Shown here in pieces: positions 33,492 through 42,564 of a DNA stretch of 64,000 nt. Both the position numbers and the translations under genes were made by a program. Below the pieces are notes generated by a model. It saw only the letters and a list, made by a program, of their open reading frames with translations. It ran no database searches and was not told the DNA's origin. Source of the stretch: DASQFQ01 sp963722815 (GTDB lineage Bacteria; Actinomycetota; Thermoleophilia; Solirubrobacterales; Solirubrobacteraceae); NCBI GenBank assembly GCA_963722815.1, contig CAVROM010000003.1, forward strand, positions 1-64,000. Reading direction: 5' to 3'. The stretch's first letter is position 1. The number at the start of each line of letters is the position of its first letter.

Positions 33492-34049
33492 TCAGGCGCG
33501 TGCTCGTCGCCGGCGGCGCGTGACCCGGCGCCACCACAGCACCGCGACGGCGGCCACGACGAGCAGCAGCAGCACGCCCAGCAGCGGCACGAGCACCCCC
33601 AAGATGCTGAGCACCGCCGCGCTCACGTCCTCGGCGAGCGACAGCACCGGGTTGCCCGCACCGGCGGTGAGCGTGGTCGAGGCGGGCCGCACCGTGGCGC
33701 GCGTCGCGTGCAGCGAGCCGGCGGTCACTGCGCCAAGCGCGAACAGGACGATCGAGGGGATGTCGGTCGGCGTCTCGGCCGAGCCCGCGAACAGGATCGC
33801 GCCCGACGCCGGGTGCACGACCGAGCCGACCGCGTGCAGCAGGCTGTCGACCGCCGGCACCTTGTCGCCGACGAAGTCGAGCACGAAGAAGACGCCGAGC
33901 ACGATCAGCCCCGGCGTCGTCGCGAGCGCGTCGTAGGGCTCGGCGAGCTGGAGCTGCCCGGCGCGGTCGAGCAGGCCCGCCGCGAGCAGCGGGATCCAGG
34001 CGTTGAGCCCGGCCGCGCCCGACAGGCTGAAGGCGGTGGCGATGTCCAT
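33492..34049 (-). CDS. DUF4126 family membrane protein
   Basis: This 185-residue protein has four or five hydrophobic segments. MDIATAFSLSGAAGLNAWIPLLAAGLLDR at the start, then VFFVLDFVGDKVPAVDSLLHAVGSVVHPASGAILFAG and LSLAEDVSAAVLSILGVLVPLLG are the landmarks of DUF4126 proteins. The function is unknown. The tail is Arg-rich, as expected on the cytoplasmic side. It is followed at a distance by the MFS gene and lies just after a lipoprotein gene on the same strand. Confidence 0.85.
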   Translation of the reverse strand: MDIATAFSLSGAAGLNAWIPLLAAGLLDRAGQLQLAEPYDALATTPGLIVLGVFFVLDFVGDKVPAVDSLLHAVGSVVHPASGAILFAGSAETPTDIPSIVLFALGAVTAGSLHATRATVRPASTTLTAGAGNPVLSLAEDVSAAVLSILGVLVPLLGVLLLLVVAAVAVLWWRRVTRRRRRARA

Positions 34050-34057
34050 CAGACCGC

Positions 34058-34462
34058 CTACTTCCGCGTGACGGAGACGGGGAGCGTCCACGGCCGCAGC
34101 CCCGGAGTCGTGCCGCGCAGCACGAAGCGGTTGGCGCCGCGATGCAGCTTGCGCACCTCCGCGGAGAAGCTCCCGTGGGCCTTGCGCCGCACGCTCGCCG
34201 CCCGCCCGCCCGGCGGCGTGAGCGTCACGTCCGCCCCGGGCGGTTTCACGCGGCCGACGAACCGGAACAGCGCGTGCCGGGTGGTCGCGGCGACGCCGCC
34301 GCGGTGGCCCGCGACGGTGCCGCCATCGGGCGCGCCCGGGGCCGGGCTGATGTCGACCGTGCCGGTGACCGCGAGCGTCGAGAGGTCGGGCTCGGGCTTC
34401 GCGCCGCAGCCCGCGAGCGCGACGCCCGCCAGCAGCAGCGCCGCGACCGGCCTAGCCGACAT
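34058..34462 (-). CDS. Small putative lipoprotein
   Basis: This 134-residue protein starts MSARPVAALLLAGVALAGCGAKPEP. The lipobox LAGC is at the end of the hydrophobic segment, so it should be acylated and exported. The rest looks like one beta-sandwich (VTGTVDISPAP to RGANRFVLRGTTPG, WTLPVSVTRK), Pro- and Arg-rich, of unknown role. A start 13 codons upstream is possible, but the lipoprotein signal favours this ATG. It overlaps the end of the oxidase gene by 11 bp. Confidence 0.75.
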   Translation of the reverse strand: MSARPVAALLLAGVALAGCGAKPEPDLSTLAVTGTVDISPAPGAPDGGTVAGHRGGVAATTRHALFRFVGRVKPPGADVTLTPPGGRAASVRRKAHGSFSAEVRKLHRGANRFVLRGTTPGLRPWTLPVSVTRK

Positions 34463-35714
34463 CCCGCAAGGTCTCGGGCCCGACCTCGGCGAGCGAGTCA
34501 CAGCCCGCCAAGGTCATCGTGATGTCGAGCTCGGCGCGTAGGTTGTCGAGCACCTCGCGCACGCCCGCCTCCCCCGCGACCGCGAGCCCGTAGACGTAGG
34601 AGCGCCCGATCAGCACCGCGCTCGCGCCGAGCGCGATCGCCTTGAACGCGTCGGCGCCGCTGCGGACGCCGGAGTCGAGCAGCACCGGCACCTTCCCGCC
34701 GGCCGCCTCGACCACGCCGGGGAGCGCGTCGAGCGTGGCGATCGCGCCGTCGAGCTGGCGGCCGCCGTGGTTAGAGACGACGATGCCGTCGACGCCCGCG
34801 TCGAGCGACCGGCGCGCGTCGTCGGGGTGCAGGATGCCCTTGAGCAGGATCGGCAGCTTCGTGCGCTCGCGCAGGAACGGCAGGTCCTCCCACGACAGCT
34901 GCGGCCGCGCGAAGATCTCCGTGAAGCGCTGCACGGCGGCGCGCCCGCGCCCACTCTGCAGGTTCCTGACGAACGGCCCGGGGTACGCGCGCGTCAACTG
35001 CACCAGCGTGCGCAGCGCCTGTGGCGTGGGCTGCGGCGCCGGCGCGTCGCCGTTGCTCGAGCCCTGCGCCATCAGGCGGCGGAACACCGGGTCGCTCGTG
35101 TACTGCGCGAGCCCCTGGCCGCGCAGGAAGGGGAGGAAGGCGGGCTCGAGGTCGCGCGGGCGCCAGCCGACGATCGTGGTGTCGAGCGTGAGCACGATCG
35201 CCTCGCAGCCGCACGCTTCGGCGCGCGCGACGAGGCTCTCGACCAAGTCGTCCGACGTGCTCCAGTAGAGCTGGAACCAGCGCGGGCTGTCGCCCAGCGC
35301 CTCGGCGCACTCCTCCATCGGCCGCGACGCCTGGTTGGAGAAGATCATCGGCACGCCGGTCGCGCGCGCCGCCCGCGCGACCGCCACGTCGGCCTCGCGG
35401 TGGGCGAGCTCGAGCACGCCGACCGGCGCGAGCAGGAACGGGGAGTCGAGCTCGCGGCCGAACAGCTCGACCGACGTGTCGGGCTGCGCGGCCCCGCGCA
35501 GCATCCGCGGCACGATCCGGTGCCGCGCGAACGCGGCACGGTTCTCGCGCACCGTGTCCTCCGTGCCGGCGCCGGCCTTGAGGTAGGCGAAGGCGTCGCC
35601 GGGCATCGCCTTGCGGGCCGCCGCCTCGAGCCGCTCGGGGTCGAGTGGGACGCGCGGGCGGCGCCCGCTCACCCCGCCGAGGTAGATGGCCGTCTGGCGC
35701 GCGCGTCCGATCAT
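34452..35714 (-). CDS. FMN-dependent alpha-hydroxy-acid oxidase/dehydrogenase
   Basis: This 420-residue TIM-barrel flavoprotein is of the lactate/glycolate oxidase family. It has PRMLRGAAQPDTSVELFG, LAPVGVLELAHREADVAVARAA, FQLYWSTSDDL, ILLKGILHPDDARRSLDAGVDGIVVSNHGGRQLDGA (active-site Lys and the SNHGGRQLD motif with catalytic His and Arg) and DSGVRSGADAFKAIALGASAVLIGRSYVYGLA. It oxidises an L-2-hydroxy acid to the keto acid. The length and the long loop fit lactate 2-monooxygenase-like members. The ATG is chosen over a longer frame that lacks family similarity. Confidence 0.93.
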   Translation of the reverse strand: MIGRARQTAIYLGGVSGRRPRVPLDPERLEAAARKAMPGDAFAYLKAGAGTEDTVRENRAAFARHRIVPRMLRGAAQPDTSVELFGRELDSPFLLAPVGVLELAHREADVAVARAARATGVPMIFSNQASRPMEECAEALGDSPRWFQLYWSTSDDLVESLVARAEACGCEAIVLTLDTTIVGWRPRDLEPAFLPFLRGQGLAQYTSDPVFRRLMAQGSSNGDAPAPQPTPQALRTLVQLTRAYPGPFVRNLQSGRGRAAVQRFTEIFARPQLSWEDLPFLRERTKLPILLKGILHPDDARRSLDAGVDGIVVSNHGGRQLDGAIATLDALPGVVEAAGGKVPVLLDSGVRSGADAFKAIALGASAVLIGRSYVYGLAVAGEAGVREVLDNLRAELDITMTLAGCDSLAEVGPETLRDVG

Positions 35715-35787
35715 GGGGGCTGACCGTACCCGGATGACGCGGGCCAGCACCCTGTCGGCGCCCCCGCGCGATCGGCACAGTTCCGGC

Positions 35788-35988
35788 ATGGCCTCCACCT
35801 CCTCCCATCGCGAACTGCACCACCGCAACAACGACGGCATCGACGTGTGGCTGATGTGGGACCCGGGCACCGACGCCGTGCACGTCCGCGTGCGCGACGC
35901 CAAGGCGGGCAACGCCTTCGAGATCCCGGTCTCCGCTCCGGCCAGCGCGATGGACGTCTTCCATCACCCGTTCGCCTACGCGGTCTGA
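35788..35988 (+). CDS. Small hypothetical protein
   Basis: This 66-residue protein reads MASTSSHRELHHRNNDGIDVWLMWDPGTDAVHVRVRDAKAGNAFEIP and so on, probably a small beta domain. It resembles short actinobacterial proteins of unknown function. A weak ribosome-binding site and a believable amino-acid composition support it. The gene lies alone between two divergent neighbours. Confidence 0.6.
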   Translation: MASTSSHRELHHRNNDGIDVWLMWDPGTDAVHVRVRDAKAGNAFEIPVSAPASAMDVFHHPFAYAV

Positions 35989-36011
35989 GCTTCTGCGGTT
36001 AGTGTCAGCGC

Positions 36012-37733
36012 GTGCGTCGCACGCTCGCGCTGACCGCCCTGATCGCCCTGGCCTTCACTGCGGCCCCAGCGGCCGCCGCCAAACGCGCCAAGACGCCGCG
36101 GCTGAAGGCGTTCCGCTCCTGCGCCGGGCTGATCTCCTACGCGCGCCGCCACGCGCCGCCGGTGCTCGCCCCGCGGCAGGTTCCCGTCACCGCGCCGGTC
36201 CCGGTCGCCGGCGGCGGTGAGGACGACTCCTCCTCCACCACCAACGTGCAGGAGGCCGGCGTCGACGAGCCGGACATCGTCAAGTCGAAGGACGGGACCG
36301 TCTTCGCCGTGGTCGACGACGCGCTGCGCTCGATCGACGCGCGCTCACCGGTGCCCCGCGTGCGCGACGTCGTCCACCTCCCCGGCTACGGCGGCGAGCT
36401 GCTGATCGCCGGCAACCGCGCGCTCGCGATCTCGAGCGGCGACTCGGGCGACACCGTGCTGAGCGAGCTGAACATCGCCGACCCGGAGCACCTTCGCATC
36501 GTGCGCACGCTGAGCGTCGACGGGCTGTACGTCAGCGCGCGCCTGCACGGTCACACGGCGCGGGTCGTCATCTCGTCCTACCCGCGGGCGCTGCGGGTGC
36601 CGGTCGTCGACCTGCCGCGTCCGGCCCCGATCCCGACGGACGCGCGCGTCGCCGCGGGCAAGCCGCTGCGCGCGCGCCGCGCCGGCTGGGTGCCGTCGGC
36701 GACGCTGCGCAACCGCCGCACCGGGCGCACGCGCAAGCGCGCGCTCGTCGCCTGCGACGACGTACGGCGGACCCCGCGCTTCACCGGCGCGGACATGCTG
36801 ACCGTGCTGACCGTCGACCTCGCGAAGGGACTCCCTGCGGTCGACTCCGACGCGGTGATGACGAGCGCTGACACCGTCTACGCGTCGCCCACCAGCCTCT
36901 ACGTCGCGACCAACGGCGGCTGGGAGCGCAACGACACCTCGATCCACCGCTTCGACCTCGACGGCGCCGACCGCACGGTCTACCGCGCCAGCCGGCAGGT
37001 GCCGGGCGACCTGCTCAACCAGTTCTCGATGTCGGAGTACAAGGACGTGCTGCGGGTGGCGACCACGGACTCGTCGGGCGCGAAGAGCCAGAGCCTCGTG
37101 ACCGCGCTGCAGCCGCGCTTGGGGCGGCTCGTGAAGATCGGCCAGGTCGGCGGGCTCGGGGAGGGCGAGCGGATCTTCGCGGTGCGCTTCATCGAGGATC
37201 GCGGCTACGTCGTCACGTTCCGCCAGATCGACCCGCTGTTCACGCTCGACCTCGCGGACCCCACCCGTCCGCGCGTGCGCGGCGCGCTCAAGATCGCCGG
37301 CTACTCGGCCTACCTGCACCCGGTCGGGCCGCACCGGCTGCTCGGGGTCGGGCAGGACGCGACGCCGCAGGGCCGCCAGGCCGGCACCCAGCTGTCGCTC
37401 TTCGACGTCGCCGACCCCGCCGCGCCGAAGCTGCTCAGCAAGGTCAAGCTCGGCCAGTTCACCACCTCCGAGGCCGAGTACGACCATCACGCGTTCCTGT
37501 GGTGGGAGCCGTTGCGGCTGGCGGTGATCCCGGTCTCCGGCGACGAGGGCACGACGGAGGCGAGCGCCTTCACCGTCGACGACGGGAGGATCACGCCCGC
37601 CGGCAGCAGCCACGAGGACGGCTTTGTGCTGCGGACGCTGATCGTGGGCGGGCGCCTCCTCACGCTCAGCGACCACGCGCTGAGCGTCTACGACCCCGCC
37701 ACGCTCAGGCCGGGGCCGGTCGCGCGCTTCTGA
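36012..37733 (+). CDS. Secreted beta-propeller domain protein
   Basis: This 573-residue protein has a signal peptide (MRRTLALTALIALAFTAAPAAAA) and the C-terminal beta-propeller domain family pattern: STTNVQEAGVDEPDIVKSKDGTVFAVV, VHLPGYGGELLIAGNRALAIS, TVYASPTSLYVATNGGWERNDTSIHRFDLDG, VPGDLLNQFSMSEYKDVLRVATT and EAEYDHHAFLWWEPLRLAVIPVSG. The family is secreted and of unknown role. The GTG start is only six bases after a TAGTGT -10-like element (36000-36005). Confidence 0.9.
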   Translation: MRRTLALTALIALAFTAAPAAAAKRAKTPRLKAFRSCAGLISYARRHAPPVLAPRQVPVTAPVPVAGGGEDDSSSTTNVQEAGVDEPDIVKSKDGTVFAVVDDALRSIDARSPVPRVRDVVHLPGYGGELLIAGNRALAISSGDSGDTVLSELNIADPEHLRIVRTLSVDGLYVSARLHGHTARVVISSYPRALRVPVVDLPRPAPIPTDARVAAGKPLRARRAGWVPSATLRNRRTGRTRKRALVACDDVRRTPRFTGADMLTVLTVDLAKGLPAVDSDAVMTSADTVYASPTSLYVATNGGWERNDTSIHRFDLDGADRTVYRASRQVPGDLLNQFSMSEYKDVLRVATTDSSGAKSQSLVTALQPRLGRLVKIGQVGGLGEGERIFAVRFIEDRGYVVTFRQIDPLFTLDLADPTRPRVRGALKIAGYSAYLHPVGPHRLLGVGQDATPQGRQAGTQLSLFDVADPAAPKLLSKVKLGQFTTSEAEYDHHAFLWWEPLRLAVIPVSGDEGTTEASAFTVDDGRITPAGSSHEDGFVLRTLIVGGRLLTLSDHALSVYDPATLRPGPVARF

Positions 37734-37772
37734 GCAGCGCAAGTTCCGCGCGCGGAGTGCGTTGCAGACCGC

Positions 37773-38582
37773 ATGACCTTCTCACGCAGACTGCTCACGC
37801 TCGTCGCCGCGACCGCCGCGGCGCTGGCCCTCACCGCCGCCCCCTCGATGGCCATCGTCGGCGGCTCCGACGCCGCGCCGGGCGAGTATCCCTCGGTCGC
37901 CGAGGTGACCATCGCCCAGGCCTTCCTCTGCACCGGCACGCTGATCGCGCCGAACTACGTGCTCACCGCCGGGCACTGCGGCTCGATCACCGGCGGCAGC
38001 GGCGTCGCCTCCCCGGCCGGCTGGCCCGCGGCGGCGATCGACGTCCGCATCGGCTCCAGCAAGCCCGGCCAGGGCGAGAAGGTCCCGGTCTCGAGCGTCA
38101 CCGTCGAGCCCAACTACCTGGCCAACTCGGGCTACGACATCACGCTCCTGAAGCTGTCGAAGAACTCGACCAAGACGCCGACCCACGTCGTCGGCGCAAG
38201 CGGCGCGAGCCTGTGGGCGCCGAGCACGCTCGAGGAGATCGTCGGCTTCGGCACCACGACGGAGGGCGGCGACACGCCCGACACGCTCCAGAAGGCGAAG
38301 GTCCCGGTCACGACCGACGCCTACTGCGGCGGCGCCTACGACGACTTCGACGCGACGACCATGCTCTGCGCGGGCTACCCGCAGGGCGGCACCGACACCT
38401 GCCAGGGCGACTCCGGCGGCCCGCTGTTCGGCCGCGACGCCTCCGGTGCGCTCAAGGTCGTCGGCGCGACGAGCTTCGGCGAGGGCTGCGCGCAGCCCGG
38501 CAAGCCCGGTGTCTACGCCCGCGTGGGCGACTCGGTCTTGCGCGAGTGGATTCGCTCGGTGGCGCCTGCGGGCGTCGACTGA
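37773..38582 (+). CDS. Secreted trypsin-like serine protease
   Basis: This 269-residue protein has a signal peptide (RRLLTLVAATAAALALTAAPSMA) running directly into the mature start IVGGSDAAPGEYPSVAEV, so there is almost no propeptide and activation would come with signal cleavage. The catalytic triad is clear: TAGHC (His), YDITLLKLS (Asp) and CQGDSGGPLFG (Ser). It probably degrades proteins outside the cell. The 3' end overlaps the convergent CHASE2/HD-GYP gene by 70 bp. Confidence 0.95.
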   Translation: MTFSRRLLTLVAATAAALALTAAPSMAIVGGSDAAPGEYPSVAEVTIAQAFLCTGTLIAPNYVLTAGHCGSITGGSGVASPAGWPAAAIDVRIGSSKPGQGEKVPVSSVTVEPNYLANSGYDITLLKLSKNSTKTPTHVVGASGASLWAPSTLEEIVGFGTTTEGGDTPDTLQKAKVPVTTDAYCGGAYDDFDATTMLCAGYPQGGTDTCQGDSGGPLFGRDASGALKVVGATSFGEGCAQPGKPGVYARVGDSVLREWIRSVAPAGVD

Positions 38583-40354
38583 CCGAGCGTGAGGACGCCG
38601 ACGCCCGGGTCGCCTTGGTCATCGCCCCGGGCGTCGGCTGAATCCTGCTGCAGGAGGTCCGGCTCCAGGTCGGGCACGAAGCCGAGGAAGGCGTCGACGA
38701 TCGCGGGATCGAAGTGGCGGCCGCGCTGCGCCGTCAGCTCGGCGACCGCGTCGTCGATCGTCCAGCGGTCCTTGTAGACGCGCTGCGAGCGCAGCGCGTC
38801 GAAGACGTCGCAGATCGCGGTGATGCGCGCGGCGAGCGGGATCGCCTCGCCGGCCAGGCCCCGCGGGTAGCCGGTGCCGTCGTAGCGCTCGTGGTGCATG
38901 AGCGCGATCTCCTCGGCGATCTGCAGCAGCGCCGAGTTGGAGCCGGCTAGGATCTCCGCGCCGATCGTCGTGTGGGACTGCATCAGCGCCCACTCCTCGG
39001 CGTCGAGCCGGCCGGGCTTGAGCAGCACGCGGTCGGGGATGCCGATCTTGCCGACGTCGTGCATCGCGCTGGCGTGGCCGATCAGCTCGGCCTCATCGGC
39101 GGGCACGCCGATCGCGAGCGCCAGCTTCTGGGTCATGCGCCGGATGCGCTGGATGTGCTCGCCGGTGTCGCCGTCGCGCGACTCCGCCGCCTGGCTGAGG
39201 CGCTGCACGATCTCGAGCTGTGTCTCGCGCAGCTGCGCGGTGCGCTCGCGCACGCGCTCCTCGAGCACGTCGTTGTGCTCGTCGACGCGCCGGCGCTCGC
39301 GCCGCTCGACCACGAACGCGGTGGTCATGGTGCTGAGCGTGCCGAGGGCGAGCGCGAGCAGCGGGTAGGTCGCGGTCACGATCCAGCCCTTGGCGAAGGC
39401 GGCCTGCACGACGCCGGCGAACGCCAACGCCACGAGCGGGGAGACGGCGGCCGCCTTGAGCCCGCGCAGGCGCAGATGGGCGAGCGCGGGCAGCGTGCCG
39501 AGCAGCAGCAGCGCCAGCACGCCGGTCCAGCCCGGCGCCTCGCGCAGCGGCAGGCCGCGCAGCGCGGTCGATATCGCGTTGGCCTGGATCTCCGGGCCCG
39601 ACATCAGGCGATCGCTGGCGGTCGGGGTGGAGTGGACGTCCTGGAGCGTCGGGGCGGTGGCGCCGACGACGACGACGCGGCCGCGCAGCTTGGCGGGGTC
39701 GACGCGGCCGGCGATCAGGTCGCTGAAGTGGTAGGTCGGGACGGTGCCGCGCGGGCCGGCGTAGTCGATCCACGCGCCCTCGTCGCCGAAGCGATGGGCC
39801 GGAAGCGCGTGGCCGGTGGCCACGACCGCGACGCTGGCCAGGCCGCCCGAGGTGCGCGGAAAGCGATGGATGACGCCGCCGCGGTCGGTCTCGAGGTTCG
39901 CGGCGGCGGCGTGGGCGCCGGCGGCGCGCACGTTCTCGTCGCCGCCGAGCACGTTGGTGCCGCCGCGGCCGTCGGTCTCCGTGGTGGCGAGCACGACGTC
40001 GTCGGCGCGCTGGATGGCCTTGAACAGCGCGACGTCCTCGCGCTCCTTGGTCGGCTCGGTGAACTGGACGTCATAGACGATGCGGCCCGCGCCGGCCTTG
40101 CGCAGCGCGTCGATCGCGCGCGCGTGCAGCGAGCGCGGGAACGGCCACTGGCGCTCGAGGTCGGAGAACGTGACGTCGTCGATCGCGATCACCGCGACGT
40201 TGGTCGGCGTGTGGGCGCCGCGCGCCTCGAAGCGCATCGCGACCGTCTGGTCCTCGACGCCGTCGAAGAGGTGCGCGTCCTTGGCGACGATCGCCAGCGC
40301 CAGCACCAGCAGCGTCGCCACGAGGATCGCCATGCCGTCTCTGCCCCGGACCAC
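38513..40354 (-). CDS. CHASE2 sensor with HD-GYP c-di-GMP phosphodiesterase domain
   Basis: This 613-residue protein has one N-terminal TM, then a CHASE2 extracellular domain (about residues 30-270: VAVIAIDDVTFSDLERQWPFPRSLHARAI, GRIVYDVQFTEPTKERED, KLRGRVVVVGATAPTLQDVHSTPT). Three TM segments and a coiled coil lead to an HD-GYP domain with MHDVGKIGIPDRVLLKPG and HHERYDGTGYPRGLAGEAIPLAARI. The HD and GYP residues are intact, so it should cleave c-di-GMP in response to an outside signal. The gene starts 7 bp after the Vgb/FecR-like gene. CHASE2 next to FecR-like proteins recurs in several phyla. Confidence 0.92.
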   Translation of the reverse strand: MVRGRDGMAILVATLLVLALAIVAKDAHLFDGVEDQTVAMRFEARGAHTPTNVAVIAIDDVTFSDLERQWPFPRSLHARAIDALRKAGAGRIVYDVQFTEPTKEREDVALFKAIQRADDVVLATTETDGRGGTNVLGGDENVRAAGAHAAAANLETDRGGVIHRFPRTSGGLASVAVVATGHALPAHRFGDEGAWIDYAGPRGTVPTYHFSDLIAGRVDPAKLRGRVVVVGATAPTLQDVHSTPTASDRLMSGPEIQANAISTALRGLPLREAPGWTGVLALLLLGTLPALAHLRLRGLKAAAVSPLVALAFAGVVQAAFAKGWIVTATYPLLALALGTLSTMTTAFVVERRERRRVDEHNDVLEERVRERTAQLRETQLEIVQRLSQAAESRDGDTGEHIQRIRRMTQKLALAIGVPADEAELIGHASAMHDVGKIGIPDRVLLKPGRLDAEEWALMQSHTTIGAEILAGSNSALLQIAEEIALMHHERYDGTGYPRGLAGEAIPLAARITAICDVFDALRSQRVYKDRWTIDDAVAELTAQRGRHFDPAIVDAFLGFVPDLEPDLLQQDSADARGDDQGDPGVGVLTLGQSTPAGATERIHSRKTESPTRA

Positions 40355-40360
40355 GGCTGC

Positions 40361-42385
40361 CTAGCGGTGGTGGTGCCGGTGTCGTGCGAGGTAGGCGTGG
40401 CCCGCGGACACCAGCACGCTGCGCTTGCGGTGCAGATCGCGGACGGAGACCTTGCCCTGGGTCACGCGGGTGAGCGTGCCGTCGCAGCGGTCGGTGGTGA
40501 CCCAGCGGGTGCCGCGGACGGTGGCGACGCTGTCGCGGCCGTGGGTGCGGAACCGCGAGTGCTTGTCCTTGCCCCATAGGCGGCGCACGACGCGGTGCTT
40601 GCCCTTGGCCTCGCGGGCGAGGACGGAGATGCCGGCGCGGTTGCCGCAGCTGCTGAAGGCGCCGCCGCGGAGGTGGAGGTCGGTCATGCCCTTGCCGTGC
40701 TTGCGCTGGCGGATCTGGAAGACGCCGCCCCAGAACGTGCCCTTCTGGGTGCGGCCGTGGGTGTTGCGCGCGCTCTGCAGGACGATCCTGCCGTTGCGCG
40801 TGTCGATGGTCGTGCCGACCGGGAGCTGGGCGCCGGCCGCGAGCGCGCGGTAGTGCTTCGAGCCGGGCGTCCTGACCTTCACCGAGCCGCCCGCCGGCCT
40901 GACGACGACGGACTGGCCGAGCACAGGCGGCCCGACGGGCGCGGCGGCGGCGCGCGCGGCCCCGTCGTTGCTGGGCGCCGGATCGGGGGCGCCCTGGGAC
41001 GCGGGGGTGGGCGTGGGCGTGACCCCGGGCGATTGGACCTCGAAGTCGCGGATGCGCCCGGCGGCGTCGGTCCATAGCGGGACGTCGGGGGAGATGCCCT
41101 CGCCGGCGGGATTGGTCGCGACGATCCGCGCGTGGTAGCGCGAGCTCGGCGCGAGCGGGAGGTGGACGGTCTCGGTCACCGGCGCGCTGACGGGACCCGA
41201 CTCGGCGGTCTCCTGCCCGTAGCTCTCGTCGGGGCCGTACTCGACGTGGTAGGTCGTCGCCTGCGAGTTGGCGTTGACCGTCGCCTGCAGCTCGCCGTCG
41301 GTGACCTCGTGGCGGCTCGCGCTCGGCTTCTGCACGAGCGAGAGCGTGGCCACCGGCCCGAGCGCCATGCGGCCGATGCGGCCGGGGAACGCGTTCTCGG
41401 TGAACCACAGGTTGCCGTCGGGCCCGCTGGTGATGCCGGTGGGCGCCGAGTCGCCGGTGAGGCCGAGGCTCACGCCGCCCACGTGCTCGGTGAACGCGTG
41501 GCTGCCGATGTCCATCCGGCCGACGCGCCCGGGGTTGGCGGCGCCCGCGAACCAGAGGTTGCCGTCGCTGCCCTGGGCGATGACGCCCGGTGCCGTGTCG
41601 GGGTCCAGGCCGCTGCGGTACTCCTTGATCGCGCCGTCGGTCTTGACGCGGCCGATCGTGGCGGGGTTGCCCGACTCGGTGAAGTAGAGCCTGCCGTCGG
41701 AGGCGGGCGTGATCTGGTTCGGCGCGCCGGTCAGGCCGGCCTTGAAGAGGTTGGCCTTGTTCTTCGCGGGGTCGAAGCGGCCGATCTTGTTCTCGATGCC
41801 GTTGGCGACCGTGAACCAGAGCTTGCCGTCGGGCCCCGTGGTGACGTCGTTGAGCGTGTCGCTGCCGCTCAGCCCGAGGCTGTACTCGGTCCAGTTGCCG
41901 TCGGTCGTCATGCGGCCGAGCTTGCCCTTGCCGGCCTCGGTGAACCAGAGCGCGCCGTCAGGCCCGGCGGTGATCGCCTGCGCGTCGGTGCCGTTGCCGA
42001 TCACGTGCTCGGTGACGGCGCTGCCGAACCGGTCGATGCGGGCGATCGCGTCGACGGCGCCGGTCTCGGTGAACCACAGCCCGCCGTCGGAGCCGGCGAC
42101 GATCTCGCCGGGCGTGACGAGCAGCGAGAAGCCCGGCGTGAGGCCGGCGGGGAACTCGGTGATCGAGCCGGTGGGCGTGATCCGGCCGATGCCCTGGAGG
42201 AGGCCCTGCTCGGTGAACCAGAGGTTGCCGTCGGGCCCGCTGGTGATGCCGGTGGGCGCGTTGCCGGCGGTCAGGGCGGTGGTGAACTCGGTCACGACGC
42301 CGGCGCCGGCGGACGCGGGCAGCGCGAGGACCGCCACGACGGAAGCGAGCGCGGCGAGCGAACGGCAACTGACCCTGCGAGACAC
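40361..42385 (-). CDS. Secreted Vgb/streptogramin-lyase-type propeller with FecR-like C-terminal domain
   Basis: This 674-residue exported protein (signal RRVSCRSLAALASVVAVLALPASAGA) has about seven propeller repeats with the core GPDGNLWFTE and the variants ITAGPDGALWFTEAG and ITPASDGRLYFTE. A fibronectin-like segment (TYHVEYGPDESYGQETAESGPV) and a Pro/Thr linker follow. The C-terminal FecR-type domain reads VKVRTPGSKHYRALAAGAQLPVGTTIDTRNGRIVLQS to VRGTRWVTTDRCDGTLTRVTQGKVSVRDLHRKRSVLVSAGHAYLA. The propeller is probably a binding module rather than an active lyase. With the CHASE2 gene it may form a sensing pair outside the membrane. Confidence 0.87.
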   Translation of the reverse strand: MSRRVSCRSLAALASVVAVLALPASAGAGVVTEFTTALTAGNAPTGITSGPDGNLWFTEQGLLQGIGRITPTGSITEFPAGLTPGFSLLVTPGEIVAGSDGGLWFTETGAVDAIARIDRFGSAVTEHVIGNGTDAQAITAGPDGALWFTEAGKGKLGRMTTDGNWTEYSLGLSGSDTLNDVTTGPDGKLWFTVANGIENKIGRFDPAKNKANLFKAGLTGAPNQITPASDGRLYFTESGNPATIGRVKTDGAIKEYRSGLDPDTAPGVIAQGSDGNLWFAGAANPGRVGRMDIGSHAFTEHVGGVSLGLTGDSAPTGITSGPDGNLWFTENAFPGRIGRMALGPVATLSLVQKPSASRHEVTDGELQATVNANSQATTYHVEYGPDESYGQETAESGPVSAPVTETVHLPLAPSSRYHARIVATNPAGEGISPDVPLWTDAAGRIRDFEVQSPGVTPTPTPASQGAPDPAPSNDGAARAAAAPVGPPVLGQSVVVRPAGGSVKVRTPGSKHYRALAAGAQLPVGTTIDTRNGRIVLQSARNTHGRTQKGTFWGGVFQIRQRKHGKGMTDLHLRGGAFSSCGNRAGISVLAREAKGKHRVVRRLWGKDKHSRFRTHGRDSVATVRGTRWVTTDRCDGTLTRVTQGKVSVRDLHRKRSVLVSAGHAYLARHRHHHR

Positions 42386-42564
42386 CGGATAGTTGTCGGC
42401 CGCGTCGGGAAACCCTTTACGAATCTGGCCGCACGTACGACCGCTGCTAGCGTGTAGACCACGGGTAGCGCCGCTGCCCGTGAGGTTTGAGCCTTTGAGT
42501 GCGCTCCGCGTGGTCCGGGTCTTTTCGAATCTCCCGCATCACCACTGTTAGGAGCAGCACCGAT
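42386..42564 (+). promoter_or_regulatory. Leader region of the DEAD-box helicase gene with a strong hairpin
   Basis: A hairpin at 42460-42482 pairs CACGGGTAGCG with CGCTGCCCGTG (11 bp, one G-T), about 80 bases before the ATG. A -10-like TAGCGT (42448-42453) sits just upstream, so the hairpin would lie at the very 5' end of the transcript. Long structured leaders are common on cold-induced helicase mRNAs. No known riboswitch is recognised. Confidence 0.4.
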
